Source: Chara braunii
Lineage: Eukaryota > Streptophyta > Charophyceae > Charales > Characeae
NCBI GenBank assembly: GCA_003427395.1
Contig: BFEA01000270.1
Span: forward strand, 1,901,606-1,931,657
Direction of reading: 5' to 3'
Length of the DNA: 30,052 nt
The notes under the pieces: generated by a model
Told to the model about the DNA's origin: nothing
The model's database searches: none
The model's input: only the letters and a program-made list of their open reading frames with translations
Shown here: positions 1 through 8,350 of the stretch, in pieces
Position numbering within the stretch: the stretch's first letter is position 1
Layout: each line of letters begins with the position of its first letter
Program-made: the position numbers and the translations under genes

Positions 1-34
1 TTTTTTTTGTATCTGGTCTCAACCATAGACTAGA

Positions 35-73
35 GGGGTCCGGCGTTCCGGCGTTTTGGGAACGCCGGACCCC
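35..73. repeat. Perfect 15-bp inverted repeat (hairpin)
   Basis: The arms at 35-49 (GGGGTCCGGCGTTCC) and 59-73 are exact reverse complements separated by 9 bases. The hairpin lies downstream of the gag-like stop on the minus strand. It could be a transcript-end structure or the tip of a small foldback element. The window edge prevents a decision. Confidence 0.8.
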
Positions 74-128
74 CATGAGCAAAAAATTCCGACCGGATTT
101 TGGCAAAAAAAATCAGTTTTGATTTCGT

Positions 129-1033
129 TCAAAAAATATAATATGTCCGTTTTGACGAAATGACTGTTTTCTCTGCAATATCCATTACAGTGCTGAAATC
201 TACGTCTCTAGTGTTCAGGAACTTTGTTGTCTGCTGGTAGGCAGATAAAATCTTATCTTTGTCAAACTCGGTGAACTGCTTTAGGAAGTACTTGCTCATT
301 ATTCGGTCCGTCACTCCGGGGATTCGTAGTTCTACGAGAGTAAACTCCCTTAGGAAGTCGCTGTATGTCGCGAAATTCTTCCTCTGCACTGTAGCCAGTT
401 CCGCCTCCGTGGCCATCTTTTCGTCTGCTAGATACTTCCTCGTCATTACGTCCTTGGCCTCTTTCCATGATCCGCTTGTTGCGACGATTGCCATTATGTC
501 CCTTCCTAGGTTGAGTGACACATGCTGGCCTAGGTGCTCCATCTTTTCCTCCTCAGTCCATCTTAGTAAGGCTGCTAGATTTTCATAATCGATTAGGAAC
601 TTGGTGATGCTTCCGCCATCGAAAGTCATATTTTTCTTAGCGTCGGCCAAGTATCCCTGGTTTTTGCTTAGAGCATGTGTGAGGGACGACACCACCTTCC
701 TAAGCCCTCCCTCAATCATCCCAGGTCCTGTCGCGGAACTCGGACCAGCGCCTTCCTTGGTTCCCGGAGTCCTTGGTTCCCGGAGTCCCCCGCTTACTTC
801 CCCCGCTCTTTCCTGTCTCTGTCTCTGACTTCCTTGGTTCCCGGAGTCCCCCGCTTACTTCCCCCGCTCTTTCCTGAATCTTCCCCGGGCACAGCGTCCT
901 TGCTCCTCTCCCTGTTTCTAAGTGACTTTGCCGACCCCCGATCCCCTAGGTCCCGCTCTTCTTGATCTACGTCGTCCTCTACGTCCTGATTTTCGTCCCT
1001 CAATTGACTTCCAGCCTCGTCTCCCGTGGCCAT
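129..1033 (-). pseudogene. Ty3/gypsy-type gag-like ORF, frame broken by duplications
   Basis: The open segment 719-129 (196 residues) has the look of a retrotransposon Gag capsid region. It has a FDGG..I..FL.DYE start, an aromatic/acidic WTEEEKMEHLGQHV stretch, a W..A...M...Y segment and a YSDFLREFTLVELR helix. An in-phase ATG candidate at 1033 opens a charged leader (MATGDEAGSQL, rich in D, E, K, R) in another frame. The two frames differ by the net length of two tandem duplications at 755-876 (16 + 61 bp). No zinc knuckle is visible before the stop at 129, so the C-terminus is either missing or in another frame beyond. Known of the family: Gag forms the particle shell. Inferred: a decayed or recently broken gag of a different element from the one at 13-24 kb. 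It could also be a domesticated gag. Confidence 0.6.
755..876. repeat. Short tandem duplications inside the gag leader (16 bp and 61 bp)
   Basis: The 16-mer CCTTGGTTCCCGGAGT occurs at 755-770, 771-786 and 832-847. A 45-bp block starting at 771 recurs from 832 (period 61 bp). Both period lengths are not multiples of 3. Together they add 77 bp, which is exactly the offset between the leader frame (from 1033) and the capsid frame (from 719). Confidence 0.85.
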
Positions 1034-1126
1034 GTTTTCCTTCCTCTAGCCCTGTGATATGGAAGGAAGAAAAAACAATTTTGGCAATCGCGCATAATTC
1101 TCTTAGCCTTTAGAATTGCCTATTTT

Positions 1127-1252
1127 TCACCCTTTTTTGCTCTTCCGTTTGCTTATCCTAGGCATCTTAGCCGCACCTTTGGTTGCAACGGCATCTCTCC
1201 CCCCCTTTTTCCTGGCATGTGTTCGACCCATGGTAGACCTGGTCGCGGTCAT
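1127..1252 (-). CDS. Small very basic ORF (41 aa) between P1 and gag
   Basis: The ORF starts ATG ACC GCG at 1252 and ends TGA at 1127. The peptide is rich in Lys, Arg and Gly, with clusters such as ARKKGGRD and SKRKSKKG. This could be a nuclear-localisation or nucleic-acid-binding tail, or just an untranslated leader without stops. It begins only about 11 bp after a TATA-like box, so the first ATG may lie upstream of the real transcript start. A second in-frame Met (codon 8) would still give a 34-residue basic peptide. No family is recognised. Confidence 0.25.
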   Translation of the reverse strand: MTATRSTMGRTHARKKGGRDAVATKGAAKMPRISKRKSKKG

Positions 1253-1262
1253 CCAATCGGTT

Positions 1263-1270
1263 CTTTTATA
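1263..1270 (-). promoter_or_regulatory. TATA-like box upstream of gag
   Basis: TATAAAAG on the minus strand sits in the 291-bp gap between the P1 stop and the gag leader ATG. A start about 30 bp downstream would give a transcript covering gag. Motif match only. Confidence 0.35.
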
Positions 1271-1324
1271 CCTATTTTTCTTTCCCTTTGGTTCTTATTT
1301 CTACCATCTTTCCTGGCGTCTTTC

Positions 1325-2110
1325 CTACACTGGCTCTTCCGGTCTCTCCCTCTCATCCGGTTCCTCAAATAGTCTTGCCACCCCTGCGAGATAGTTCTCC
1401 CCCATCTCGATCTCCCTTATGATTATTGGCTCGTATTCCTCAAACGACAGACGGGGCGTTCCGAATATCAGGATCTCAAGAAGTTCCAGCAATTCTCGCG
1501 CCCGATTTCCCCAGAACGGCCCGTGCCTTACTGCCACGTCATAGAACATCCCCGTGGCTGATGGTGAGAAGTAGCGTTCCCAGATTACGGTTGAATTCAC
1601 CAGGTCCCTTGCCCGAGCGAGGCTCCCAAAAACCAAATCAACCATAAACCGGGGCACCCTCCAGCGCAGTCCAGACATAGGGGCCCTAAAGTCTCGCCAT
1701 CCCCCTACTTCTACTCGCGTCCTTAATCCCACATTCCATCTTCCCCTAACCTCATGGCCTATCCGGTTCAGGACCCTGACTGCCCTCCTAAACACTGGTA
1801 ACAACCCATGCCCCAAGGCCAGTCCAGTTCCCAACATTTGCCACCCGATTTCTGTGGAATATAGAGTCTCTATCACCCTGAGGTCAGTGTATAAGTCGTC
1901 TCCTGGCCCCCTATCGAATCTCATGCCACCCCATAGGCATTCAACTAGCATGAAAGCCTGATTCCGTCCTAGGGTCACAGCCCGCCATTCCGTATCTATC
2001 CCCCGGACAATGTAGCTTGCCGAGAGTGACACTTCCCATCCGCCTCCGGTTTTCATGGGCGGTTGCGGGTGCATGTCCCGCCGCTTCGTATGGACGCGTC
2101 TTGCCACCAT
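1325..2110 (-). CDS. P1: fourth gene in the paralogous P array (unknown function)
   Basis: The ORF is 261 aa from the ATG at 2110. The open frame extends upstream to 2194 without another ATG. I do not recognise the family. It shares a skeleton with P2-P4: an N-terminal beta-like segment (AVTLGRNQAFMLVECLW), a central WRVPRFMVDLVFG motif near residues 159-171, an HGPFWGN motif near 196-202 followed by a helix, and a C-terminal EIEMGENYLAGVARLFEE motif near 233-250 before a charged tail. No signal peptide, membrane segment, zinc site or catalytic triad is evident. The hydrophobic run FSFFFVFLCVV lies upstream of the ATG and is probably untranslated. P1 follows P2 closely in the same direction. 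Intact frames beside decayed retroelements suggest selection, which is an inference. Confidence 0.6.
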   Translation of the reverse strand: MVARRVHTKRRDMHPQPPMKTGGGWEVSLSASYIVRGIDTEWRAVTLGRNQAFMLVECLWGGMRFDRGPGDDLYTDLRVIETLYSTEIGWQMLGTGLALGHGLLPVFRRAVRVLNRIGHEVRGRWNVGLRTRVEVGGWRDFRAPMSGLRWRVPRFMVDLVFGSLARARDLVNSTVIWERYFSPSATGMFYDVAVRHGPFWGNRARELLELLEILIFGTPRLSFEEYEPIIIREIEMGENYLAGVARLFEEPDERERPEEPV

Positions 2111-2205
2111 TGTTGGCGAATATCGCCCTGCATACACCACGCACAAAAAAACGAAAAAAAAGGAAAAGGAACCTCTCTTTTCAGTTTTCTTCAAGCCCCC
2201 TTATA

Positions 2206-2212
2206 GCCCGAT
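2206..2212 (-). promoter_or_regulatory. TATA-like box upstream of P1
   Basis: GGCTATAAGGG on the minus strand lies about 95 bp upstream of the P1 ATG, in the short gap after the P2 stop. The position suits a core promoter, but the match is short and unsupported otherwise. Confidence 0.25.
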
Positions 2213-2254
2213 CCCGCTGATCTACCTTCCCCCTTGCTTTTCTTTTCTGCCCTC

Positions 2255-2995
2255 CTACTCTTCTACCCCCTCGAACAGCCGGCGGACGTCGTCCACATAC
2301 GTCAACCCGCATCCTATCTCGCGCCTAGCTATCTCCCACACGACTTCCTCGGTTACCGTCGGTATTCCAGGTCTAGTGCCCACTACGGCCTGTAGAATGT
2401 TTAGCACCTCGTACTCCTGCTCCTCATCGAACGACCCTAGTTCCAGAAAGGCCCGGTAGTATTCTCGATAGACGGTCATGTTACTAAAACTCAACCTACC
2501 GAGGGCTATTACTGCCATCTCAACACGTTCTACCCCTCTCATTCGCTCAAGCAAAAAGGGTGGCAAGACCATGCGCACATTTTCATAAGGCAAGATACTA
2601 GCTCCTACCTCGACCGCCCGGACGGTCGCCGTTACGTCATCCCGGTCCGGGCTGGCGAACGCAAACCCTTCCCTCCAGGTCACCTGCCACGCCCCGTCAA
2701 ACATCTGTACGGGGTCACCGCCATCTGCCAAGGCCACCCCGAAGGTCCGCCATCCCACATCCGACAAGTATAGGGACCCTGTCGCGCGCACCCGTCCTGG
2801 CAACTCCAGGTTGGTGCCCCCAAACTCACCCCTTGCGCGCCATTCTAGTTCCACCACCAGGTACACCGTGTCCTCTACCAGTTCTACCCCAACCCTGTCC
2901 ATCGCCGGATTATACACCCCGCTCCTAGAGGGCAGGCTAACCTCCACCCTTCTATCCAAGAAACGTGGCGGCAAGATCCCGGCCGAGTTTCCCAA
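2255..2995 (-). CDS. P2: paralogous P-family ORF, start uncertain
   Basis: The open frame is 246 codons, but its first in-frame ATG is at 2902 (215 aa), inside the conserved N-terminal segment. An ATG in the next frame at 3003 would fit the expected start, so a one-base frameshift near 3000 is possible. Family hallmarks seen: RRVEVSLPSR then MDRVGVELVEDTVYLVVELEW (N-terminal beta-like repeats), MVLPPFLLE at about 142-150, FLELGSFDEEQ..EVLNIL at about 183-201 and REIGCGLTYVDDVRRLFEG at 225-243. The G-x-F-x-G-N motif of the others is altered here (GSFDEE). P2 lies 60 bp upstream of the P1 open frame and 245 bp downstream of P3. Function unknown. Confidence 0.55.
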   Translation of the reverse strand: MGNSAGILPPRFLDRRVEVSLPSRSGVYNPAMDRVGVELVEDTVYLVVELEWRARGEFGGTNLELPGRVRATGSLYLSDVGWRTFGVALADGGDPVQMFDGAWQVTWREGFAFASPDRDDVTATVRAVEVGASILPYENVRMVLPPFLLERMRGVERVEMAVIALGRLSFSNMTVYREYYRAFLELGSFDEEQEYEVLNILQAVVGTRPGIPTVTEEVVWEIARREIGCGLTYVDDVRRLFEGVEE

Positions 2996-3240
2996 GCCGT
3001 CATATGCCTAGCCATTTCTCGTTACCTGCTCCCGCTCCTCGCTCTTGATTTCTGCCTGCACCACGTTAGTCAAGTTCCCTTAGTTCTCGTCTTCCCCCCT
3101 TATCTCCTTAGTTGCCCTAGCCTCCCCCCTCTCTATTTCGGTCCCCCCCCTCTCTTGTGTACACTACCCCTTCTTTTAATGTACAATGCCCTTTTTTTTC
3201 CCAGTCAATCCCCCTATTCTCCTCTTTTCCCGGTCCGTAC

Positions 3241-3993
3241 TCAAATCCATAGGACCTCAAACAGCAAGAAGACGTCCCCTACATACGAGGGCGCTGCGGC
3301 TATTTCCCGACGGAGTATCGCCTCCTCAACTTCCTCTCCTACCTCTAGTCGGTAGTTCTTAAGTTCCTTCAGGATCTCGACCACTTCCTCAACCTGGTTC
3401 CCGTGAAACGGCCCGAATCGCAATGACGCCTCGTAATAAGCGTCTGATAACCAGGCGAAGCCTATCTCTACCTCGTTCATGGATTCCGCTACGGCGCGGA
3501 TATGTTCGTACCCTCCGAACCAGTCTGCAACAAAATGCGGCACCCTCACCTGGACTAACTGGTAGGGGAGCCTAAGGTCCTCCCATCCCCCCATCACGAC
3601 CCTGCTTCCCACTTCATCACACCCCTCATTTGCAAAATCCTGCCCCATTTCCCAAGTTAACCGCTCGGCATCCTTTAAAATCCACATCGGGTCTCGTCCC
3701 GCCGCTAGGTGCGTGCAAAACATATACAACCCATTCTTCGAAAGGCACACCGTCCCAAGTGTTTCCACGTTCCCCTCGGCTATTTCATCCCACGCCTCAT
3801 TTTCTCGAACCGGATCCCACACCCGTTCTACCCACAAAAAGGACATAGTCGGTACCATCTCTACTCCCACCCAGTCGCAGGCCGCGCCGCGCCACTCGTT
3901 CCTTGTTGGCAAGACCATCTCTACCCCGCCCTCAACCCTCCTAGGTGTCCATCCTCTAAACATCCTCGCCCATAAGCTTTGCTCCCTTGTCAT
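3241..3993 (-). CDS. P3: paralogous P-family protein (unknown function)
   Basis: The protein is 250 aa with a clean ATG at 3993. Features by residue: WTPRRVEGGVEMVLPTRNEW at 15-34, GVEMVPTMSFLWVERVW at 43-59, a tryptophan-containing middle (DPMWILKDAERLTWEMG), VRVPHFVADWFGG at 149-161, FGPFHGNQVEEVVEILKEL at 193-211 and REIAAAPSYVGDVFLLFE at 229-246. The same motifs in the same order occur in P1, P2 and P4, so the array arose by tandem duplication followed by strong divergence. The stop is 245 bp from P2; P4 ends 60 bp upstream. No known domain is recognised. A retroelement-associated accessory protein or a host multigene family are both possible. Confidence 0.65.
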   Translation of the reverse strand: MTREQSLWARMFRGWTPRRVEGGVEMVLPTRNEWRGAACDWVGVEMVPTMSFLWVERVWDPVRENEAWDEIAEGNVETLGTVCLSKNGLYMFCTHLAAGRDPMWILKDAERLTWEMGQDFANEGCDEVGSRVVMGGWEDLRLPYQLVQVRVPHFVADWFGGYEHIRAVAESMNEVEIGFAWLSDAYYEASLRFGPFHGNQVEEVVEILKELKNYRLEVGEEVEEAILRREIAAAPSYVGDVFLLFEVLWI

Positions 3994-4053
3994 CCTTGAT
4001 TCCCTTCACACCCCCACGCGACCCAACCACTCCGTCCTCAGCCCCCCTTTTCC

Positions 4054-4866
4054 CTAGAAATCCCATTCCTCGATTTCCATCTCGTCCACCTCCTCGGAGT
4101 CATCTTCATTCTCTTCAGGCCACAGGTCCCGTACACCCTCCAGAAATATTTCCCCTACCGCAACATTCCTGTAAACTATCCGCCAGTGCACGTCGCTTGG
4201 GACGAACATGCCGTCTGTGCTGAGATGGTTTAAGATCTCGGCCAGTTCCCTTCCCCAGTTTCCCTCGAAGAGTCCCATTTCGACCGACAGCCGGAAGAAA
4301 TCCTGGCGGGCTCCCTGGTGCAACCCCAATCCCGTCATGGCCCCGCATATTCGCACCAACCTACTCCGGGTTCCAAAGAAGGCGTCTACCATGAAGGGCG
4401 GCATGACACACCTTAGAGCCCTGTACGGCTTCCGCACGTTTTCCCTATCCCCAAGTTCTACCCGCACATCAATCAATTTCATCGTCATTTCCACTCGTTG
4501 GCACGCGGCCCACACTACTTCTCGCTCGGCTTCCCTGAACAGTTTGTACGGAAGTTTCCCCAAGGCGAGTTCGACAACCATCGCAGTCTCCCTCACCTTT
4601 GACAGGTAGATCCATCCCCGGGCTTCCACGATCCCCCGGAACTCTAAGTCCAATAAGCACGGCGTTATCCTGGTCAAGGTTACCTTAGTCCACATCGTTT
4701 CAATCCATAGGAAGGCATCACTTTCGCCCAGCATTACGGTTTGATAGGCCGGCTCCAGGTCCGTCCACGTTCCTTCCTCTAGCATTACGACCGATACCCC
4801 ACCCTTCACATCTATTGGCATCTCTGGTCCATCTGAGTAGGTTGGTGACGCCAGCCACTGCACCAT
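4054..4866 (-). CDS. P4: first gene of the paralogous P array, acidic tail
   Basis: The protein is 270 aa from the ATG at 4866. The frame is open a further 18 codons upstream but has no ATG there. Shared motifs: AYQTVMLGESDAFLWIETMW (N-terminal beta-like segment), EARGWIYLSKVRE, then RALRCVMPPFMVDAFFG at about 149-165, MGLFEGNWGRELAEILNHL at about 197-215 and VGEIFLEGVRDLWPEE at about 237-252. It ends in a strongly acidic tail of about 20 residues (EENEDDSEEVDEMEIEEW). P4 is the longest and most upstream member. The acidic tail resembles in character the poly-Glu ORF at 15300-15926. Function unknown. Confidence 0.62.
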   Translation of the reverse strand: MVQWLASPTYSDGPEMPIDVKGGVSVVMLEEGTWTDLEPAYQTVMLGESDAFLWIETMWTKVTLTRITPCLLDLEFRGIVEARGWIYLSKVRETAMVVELALGKLPYKLFREAEREVVWAACQRVEMTMKLIDVRVELGDRENVRKPYRALRCVMPPFMVDAFFGTRSRLVRICGAMTGLGLHQGARQDFFRLSVEMGLFEGNWGRELAEILNHLSTDGMFVPSDVHWRIVYRNVAVGEIFLEGVRDLWPEENEDDSEEVDEMEIEEWDF

Positions 4867-4920
4867 CTTGCCTTCTTTATACCGGTGGCCAAGACCTGTT
4901 TCGTCCAATGAGTGCACCAA

Positions 4921-6812
4921 TCGGCCCTCGGGTTAGGTCCACCATTATCCTAGATGAGCGTTGTTTTAGAGACCCCTCATCAAGGTCTCCCTAAAGTTCT
5001 CTACCCATCCTCCAAGCATGTCAGCCAGCGCCACATCCCTAACCAGTCCCCCCCCCCATCGATCACCAGTGGCTCGCATTCCTTTTTCTTGGTTCCACTT
5101 TCTTCTGACTCCTATCCAACCTCTCCCTCATGTTCTCTCTCTCGTGCGGACTCAGACTTGGAGGTGGGAATAGACTTAGAAGCTCGGTCCCCTTCCAACA
5201 TTCATCAGGCAACTTTACAGAGGGAGGCACAAAAAGCAAAACCAGGCAAACGTCGCACACAGGTCGGTTATCTCCTCACCGACCTTTTTCCCAGAAATGG
5301 TCTTTCCACTGTTACTATCGGCAGGGTTTTCAGCCCAAACCTTCAGCACAGCTCAACCGTCGCGAGCGCAGTACCCAGGTCTCGGCAAGGCATTCGCCCT
5401 TTCCTCCTTACCCAGAATGCCCCATCCCGACTTGTCGCTCGTGTACCCACCGTTAATCTCAGGAATCACCCCGCACATCTCGGTAGGGCCATTGGAGCCA
5501 GCCGTCCAGACATTCACTTCCATCGGTCCGATAAGGAACAATTTTTCCCAAGCCATGCTACGAGAAGCTTTTGATCGTCTCCGAGGCTCCTTCCTTGCCC
5601 CATATGCAGTGGTCCCCCTGCCGTCTGCTGACAAGCAGCCGCCCCGCCTGAAGAGGTTTCACATTCTGTCTGGGCAAGGTCATCGAGCCATGCTCAGATC
5701 ACTCGGATGAGAATGCTACTAATCAGCCGACAAGACCAAATCTTGCCTGACAGTTCGGTGGCCCGACCCCCACACACGGAACCCGGTAAACTTCAAAGAG
5801 GACGACCAGTTCGCATCCCGCACCGGCCGGCACAAACCAATCCTTTCCTTCCGAATGGCAGGACGCTCGAAATCCGAATCATGCAATCACAAGCCCCAAG
5901 TGGGACTTACATAACATAAGTGTCTTTCCCCTGGTGCACCCAGCGCTTCCTACCCTTAGCTCACAAATTTTCTCTCATGACAGCCTGTGCCACTCACCCC
6001 TACTTTCCATACATAGTGTCCGGTTCCTTTTCGTGAGCATCTTCAAGGGGGAGCTAGTTTTTCCCTGGAGTCTAGCAACTCCCTTCATTCCCTTCATCTT
6101 CACTTGTGTGTCCGTTCATAGTGTAGGATTGTTCCTTCTCGATTACCGTTTGTGTTCATATGAGGTTCCTTCAAGCATTTAAGTGCGGTGCACGGAGCCC
6201 GCTGGGCTCCAAAGAGAAGCGGAGAAGCACCCAGGTCGGTCGGATCACTCCGCCGCGGGATTTTTATTGGAACCCGGACTGGCCCGGAATCCCAACCGCC
6301 TGCCAGGTAACCGGAGCCCTTCTTTCATACGAAGAGGAAGGGTCGACCTGCGGCTTGCCCAAGGCTTCCCCGGCCTGACGAACATCAGCCCAAGGGAAGG
6401 AGGACTAGAGTCATCCCCAAAGAAGATGGTTGAGTAAAACTGCAAACCTGTATGTTCTTCCTCCGGGCCTGACCTTGCCATGCGCCCAGCCACCCTCGAA
6501 TCTGATTCTCTGAGAGGATAGAGCACTCACAAGTCCATATTCCTTATCTTTACGTTTGTATTCTCAGTCATGCGTCAGGCGCCCCCCTCGAGATCATATA
6601 GGTCAATTTAACCCTTACTCGGCGCCTCCACCATTTTGTCGGGACCGTACCCTGAAGGACTTTCGAGCCTTGGTCGACCCCACTGTGGGTCCCACTTGGC
6701 TCGAACCGCCCACACTCACTCTCAGGGCGCGGGTCGTTCGTCCCAGGGGCACCCCCACCTAGTGCTATGAGATGAATGGGGTTGGGCCAACAGGGCGAGA
6801 GAGCTTAACATT
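4921..6812. other. No gene recognised
   Basis: This is 1.9 kb of moderately pyrimidine-rich sequence upstream of P4. Several open stretches exist on the + strand (for example 4954-5574), but none shows domain-like composition or a homologue in the window. Short echoes such as CACnCAGGTCGGT occur near 5258, 5370 and 6230, so decayed repeats may be present. I found no primer-binding site or LTR boundary belonging to the gag element on the left. Confidence 0.4.
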
Positions 6813-6902
6813 GGGGATGTAGCTCAGCCCTCTGGCCGGGTGGTAGCCTCACTGGTCTAAGTCCGCAGGCGTAAGGTTTTCGATTCTCCGTTTGTCTTAC
6901 CA
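6813..6902 (+). repeat. tRNA-derived sequence (SINE head or tRNA pseudogene)
   Basis: The segment begins GGGGATGTAGCTCAG (tRNA 5' end with A-box TAGCTCAG) and contains GGTTTTCGATTCTCC at 6875-6889, close to the B-box consensus GGTTCGANTCC. It ends CTTACCAGG. The acceptor-stem halves do not pair and the D-loop region is expanded, so it is not a functional tRNA. The A- and B-box spacing fits a pol III SINE head. No tail repeat is evident. Confidence 0.5.
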
Positions 6903-7556
6903 GGCAATTGCTCCTTCCAATACTCAGGCAATCCAGGGAGGTTCATTGAGAGTTTTCTCTTCTTTACGGTGCGTAGGCTAAGCGTTCTCCTTAGGCCACG
7001 CACTCCTTCACTAACGGCCCTAGTTTCCTATAGCATCATCGGGGCGGCGCGTCCCTCTGCCCCTAGCCCCTATCTTTCCTCTAGTCGGCCTACGCATACA
7101 TCCCCCAGGTCTCGTGACCACCCTTAGTCCTTCCAGGCGGTCCTACCAAACTCGCGACCTAGCCACAACCACACATCACAGCAAAGTCAGGCTCCAACCC
7201 CATCCCCGACCCTTAGTCTTTTCAGGTCGCGCTAGTCATGCGATCGTCAAAGCCCAAAGTCCATCCCGGTCGTTCGAGATTCAAACCCCCTTTTCCTCAT
7301 TACGGTCCCATGTCGCACAATCCCTTCATTGCCAGATCGTCCAAGCCACTCACCTCCTTGCCAGTTCCCTAGTGATGAAGTCCCAAGCTTGGTTCTAGTT
7401 CCTTGGATATGACTTCCCTTTTCCCCTCCCTCTTCCACTTCTCCTTTCAGTCTATGGTCAGCTCCTGTTACTAGGGTTGTGGAGTCCTTCCCTCTAGAAG
7501 GGCTAAGGGGACCCCAGCAAGCCTCTCCTTCTACCTTACAGCCTTAGGGCTATGGC
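6903..7556. other. No gene recognised
   Basis: C/T-rich sequence after the tRNA-like unit. It has scattered short repeats (AGTCCTTCCAGG / AGTCTTTTCAGG at about 7126 and 7215) but no coding signal or homologue elsewhere in the window. Confidence 0.35.
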
Positions 7557-7620
7557 GGACCACCTCCCCTAGCTTCTAGTCCTCCTTTTGGACCACCTCC
7601 CCTAGCTTCTAGTCCTCCTT
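7557..7620. repeat. 31-bp tandem duplication
   Basis: A 31-bp block beginning GGACCACCTCCCCTAGCTTC is present at 7557-7587 and again at 7590-7620, separated by two T residues. The copies are identical, so the duplication is recent. Confidence 0.85.
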
Positions 7621-7739
7621 CCTACCTCAAAATACCATAACCATGCTTCAAGGCTAGCACCGGCTCACTCCTCCTTGCCCTACTCTCACTAGTGCTCTCA
7701 CGGGCTCAAACTAGCAGCATGGGCACCTCTCATGCTCAA

Positions 7740-8350
7740 ATGGGAGTGGCNGGCAGCACTCCCAGCTTANGTAGGCTGGAACTAGTGCACCGCCTAGCCC
7801 CTAGGCCTCTCCAAGTNCCCCCTTGGTAGGCCGNNGTACCTCCAAGGCCAAAATTCAAGTTTTGGCCTCTCNNGAGGTACNCGGGCCCTATTTTGGNCAG
7901 NTANATGNAGCCGAANTGGCTGGTACCACTTCGGACCACTCATAGGCCTACCCCGGCCTCTTTTCCTTCCCAAGCTGCTGTCTTTTTGGGGTACCCATGC
8001 CCAAAATGCTGCCTTTGGTGAAAATTGAGGGCCTAAAGGCCCTTTTCTTGTCTTTTTCCAGATGCATTTTTCAAGTGGCGGCATCCATCTCAGCCTTGGA
8101 TCTGGCTGAGATCCAAGGTCCACAATGCTCCGGCCTCTTTCCAAGTCTCCCTACCTCCAAAATTGAGGCCTTTGCTTCAATTTTCGACTTTCGGATGAAT
8201 CTGGTCCAACCCCTTGTGCCAAATTCTCAGTTTTGTCATTTTCCTTGTTTTGTTTTTTCCTCCATTTTGCTGCCACCTCATTCCGGAACTAGCCGTTTTG
8301 TGTCAGCCCACAAAAAACGGTTAGATCTCCTCCTTCACAAGATTTGATAT
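7740..8350. repeat. Palindrome-rich stretch with unresolved bases
   Basis: Several hairpins lie close together: 7836-7880 (GTACCTC...GAGGTAC with inner GGCCAAAA/TTTTGGCC), 8030-8043 (GGGCC/GGCCC), 8094-8118 (CCTTGGATCT/AGATCCAAGG, perfect) and about 8157-8185 (AAAATTGA/TCAATTTT). Isolated Ns cluster between 7751 and 7917, beside or inside the first hairpin. No ORF is credible here. This may be a collapsed repeat. Confidence 0.6.

Noticed and set aside
4954-5574. 206-codon + strand frame upstream of P4
   Set aside because: No domain-like pattern, no paralogue in the window, and composition matches its non-coding surroundings.
6813-6902. Functional tRNA gene
   Set aside because: The acceptor stem halves do not pair and the D region is too long; retained only as a tRNA-derived repeat.
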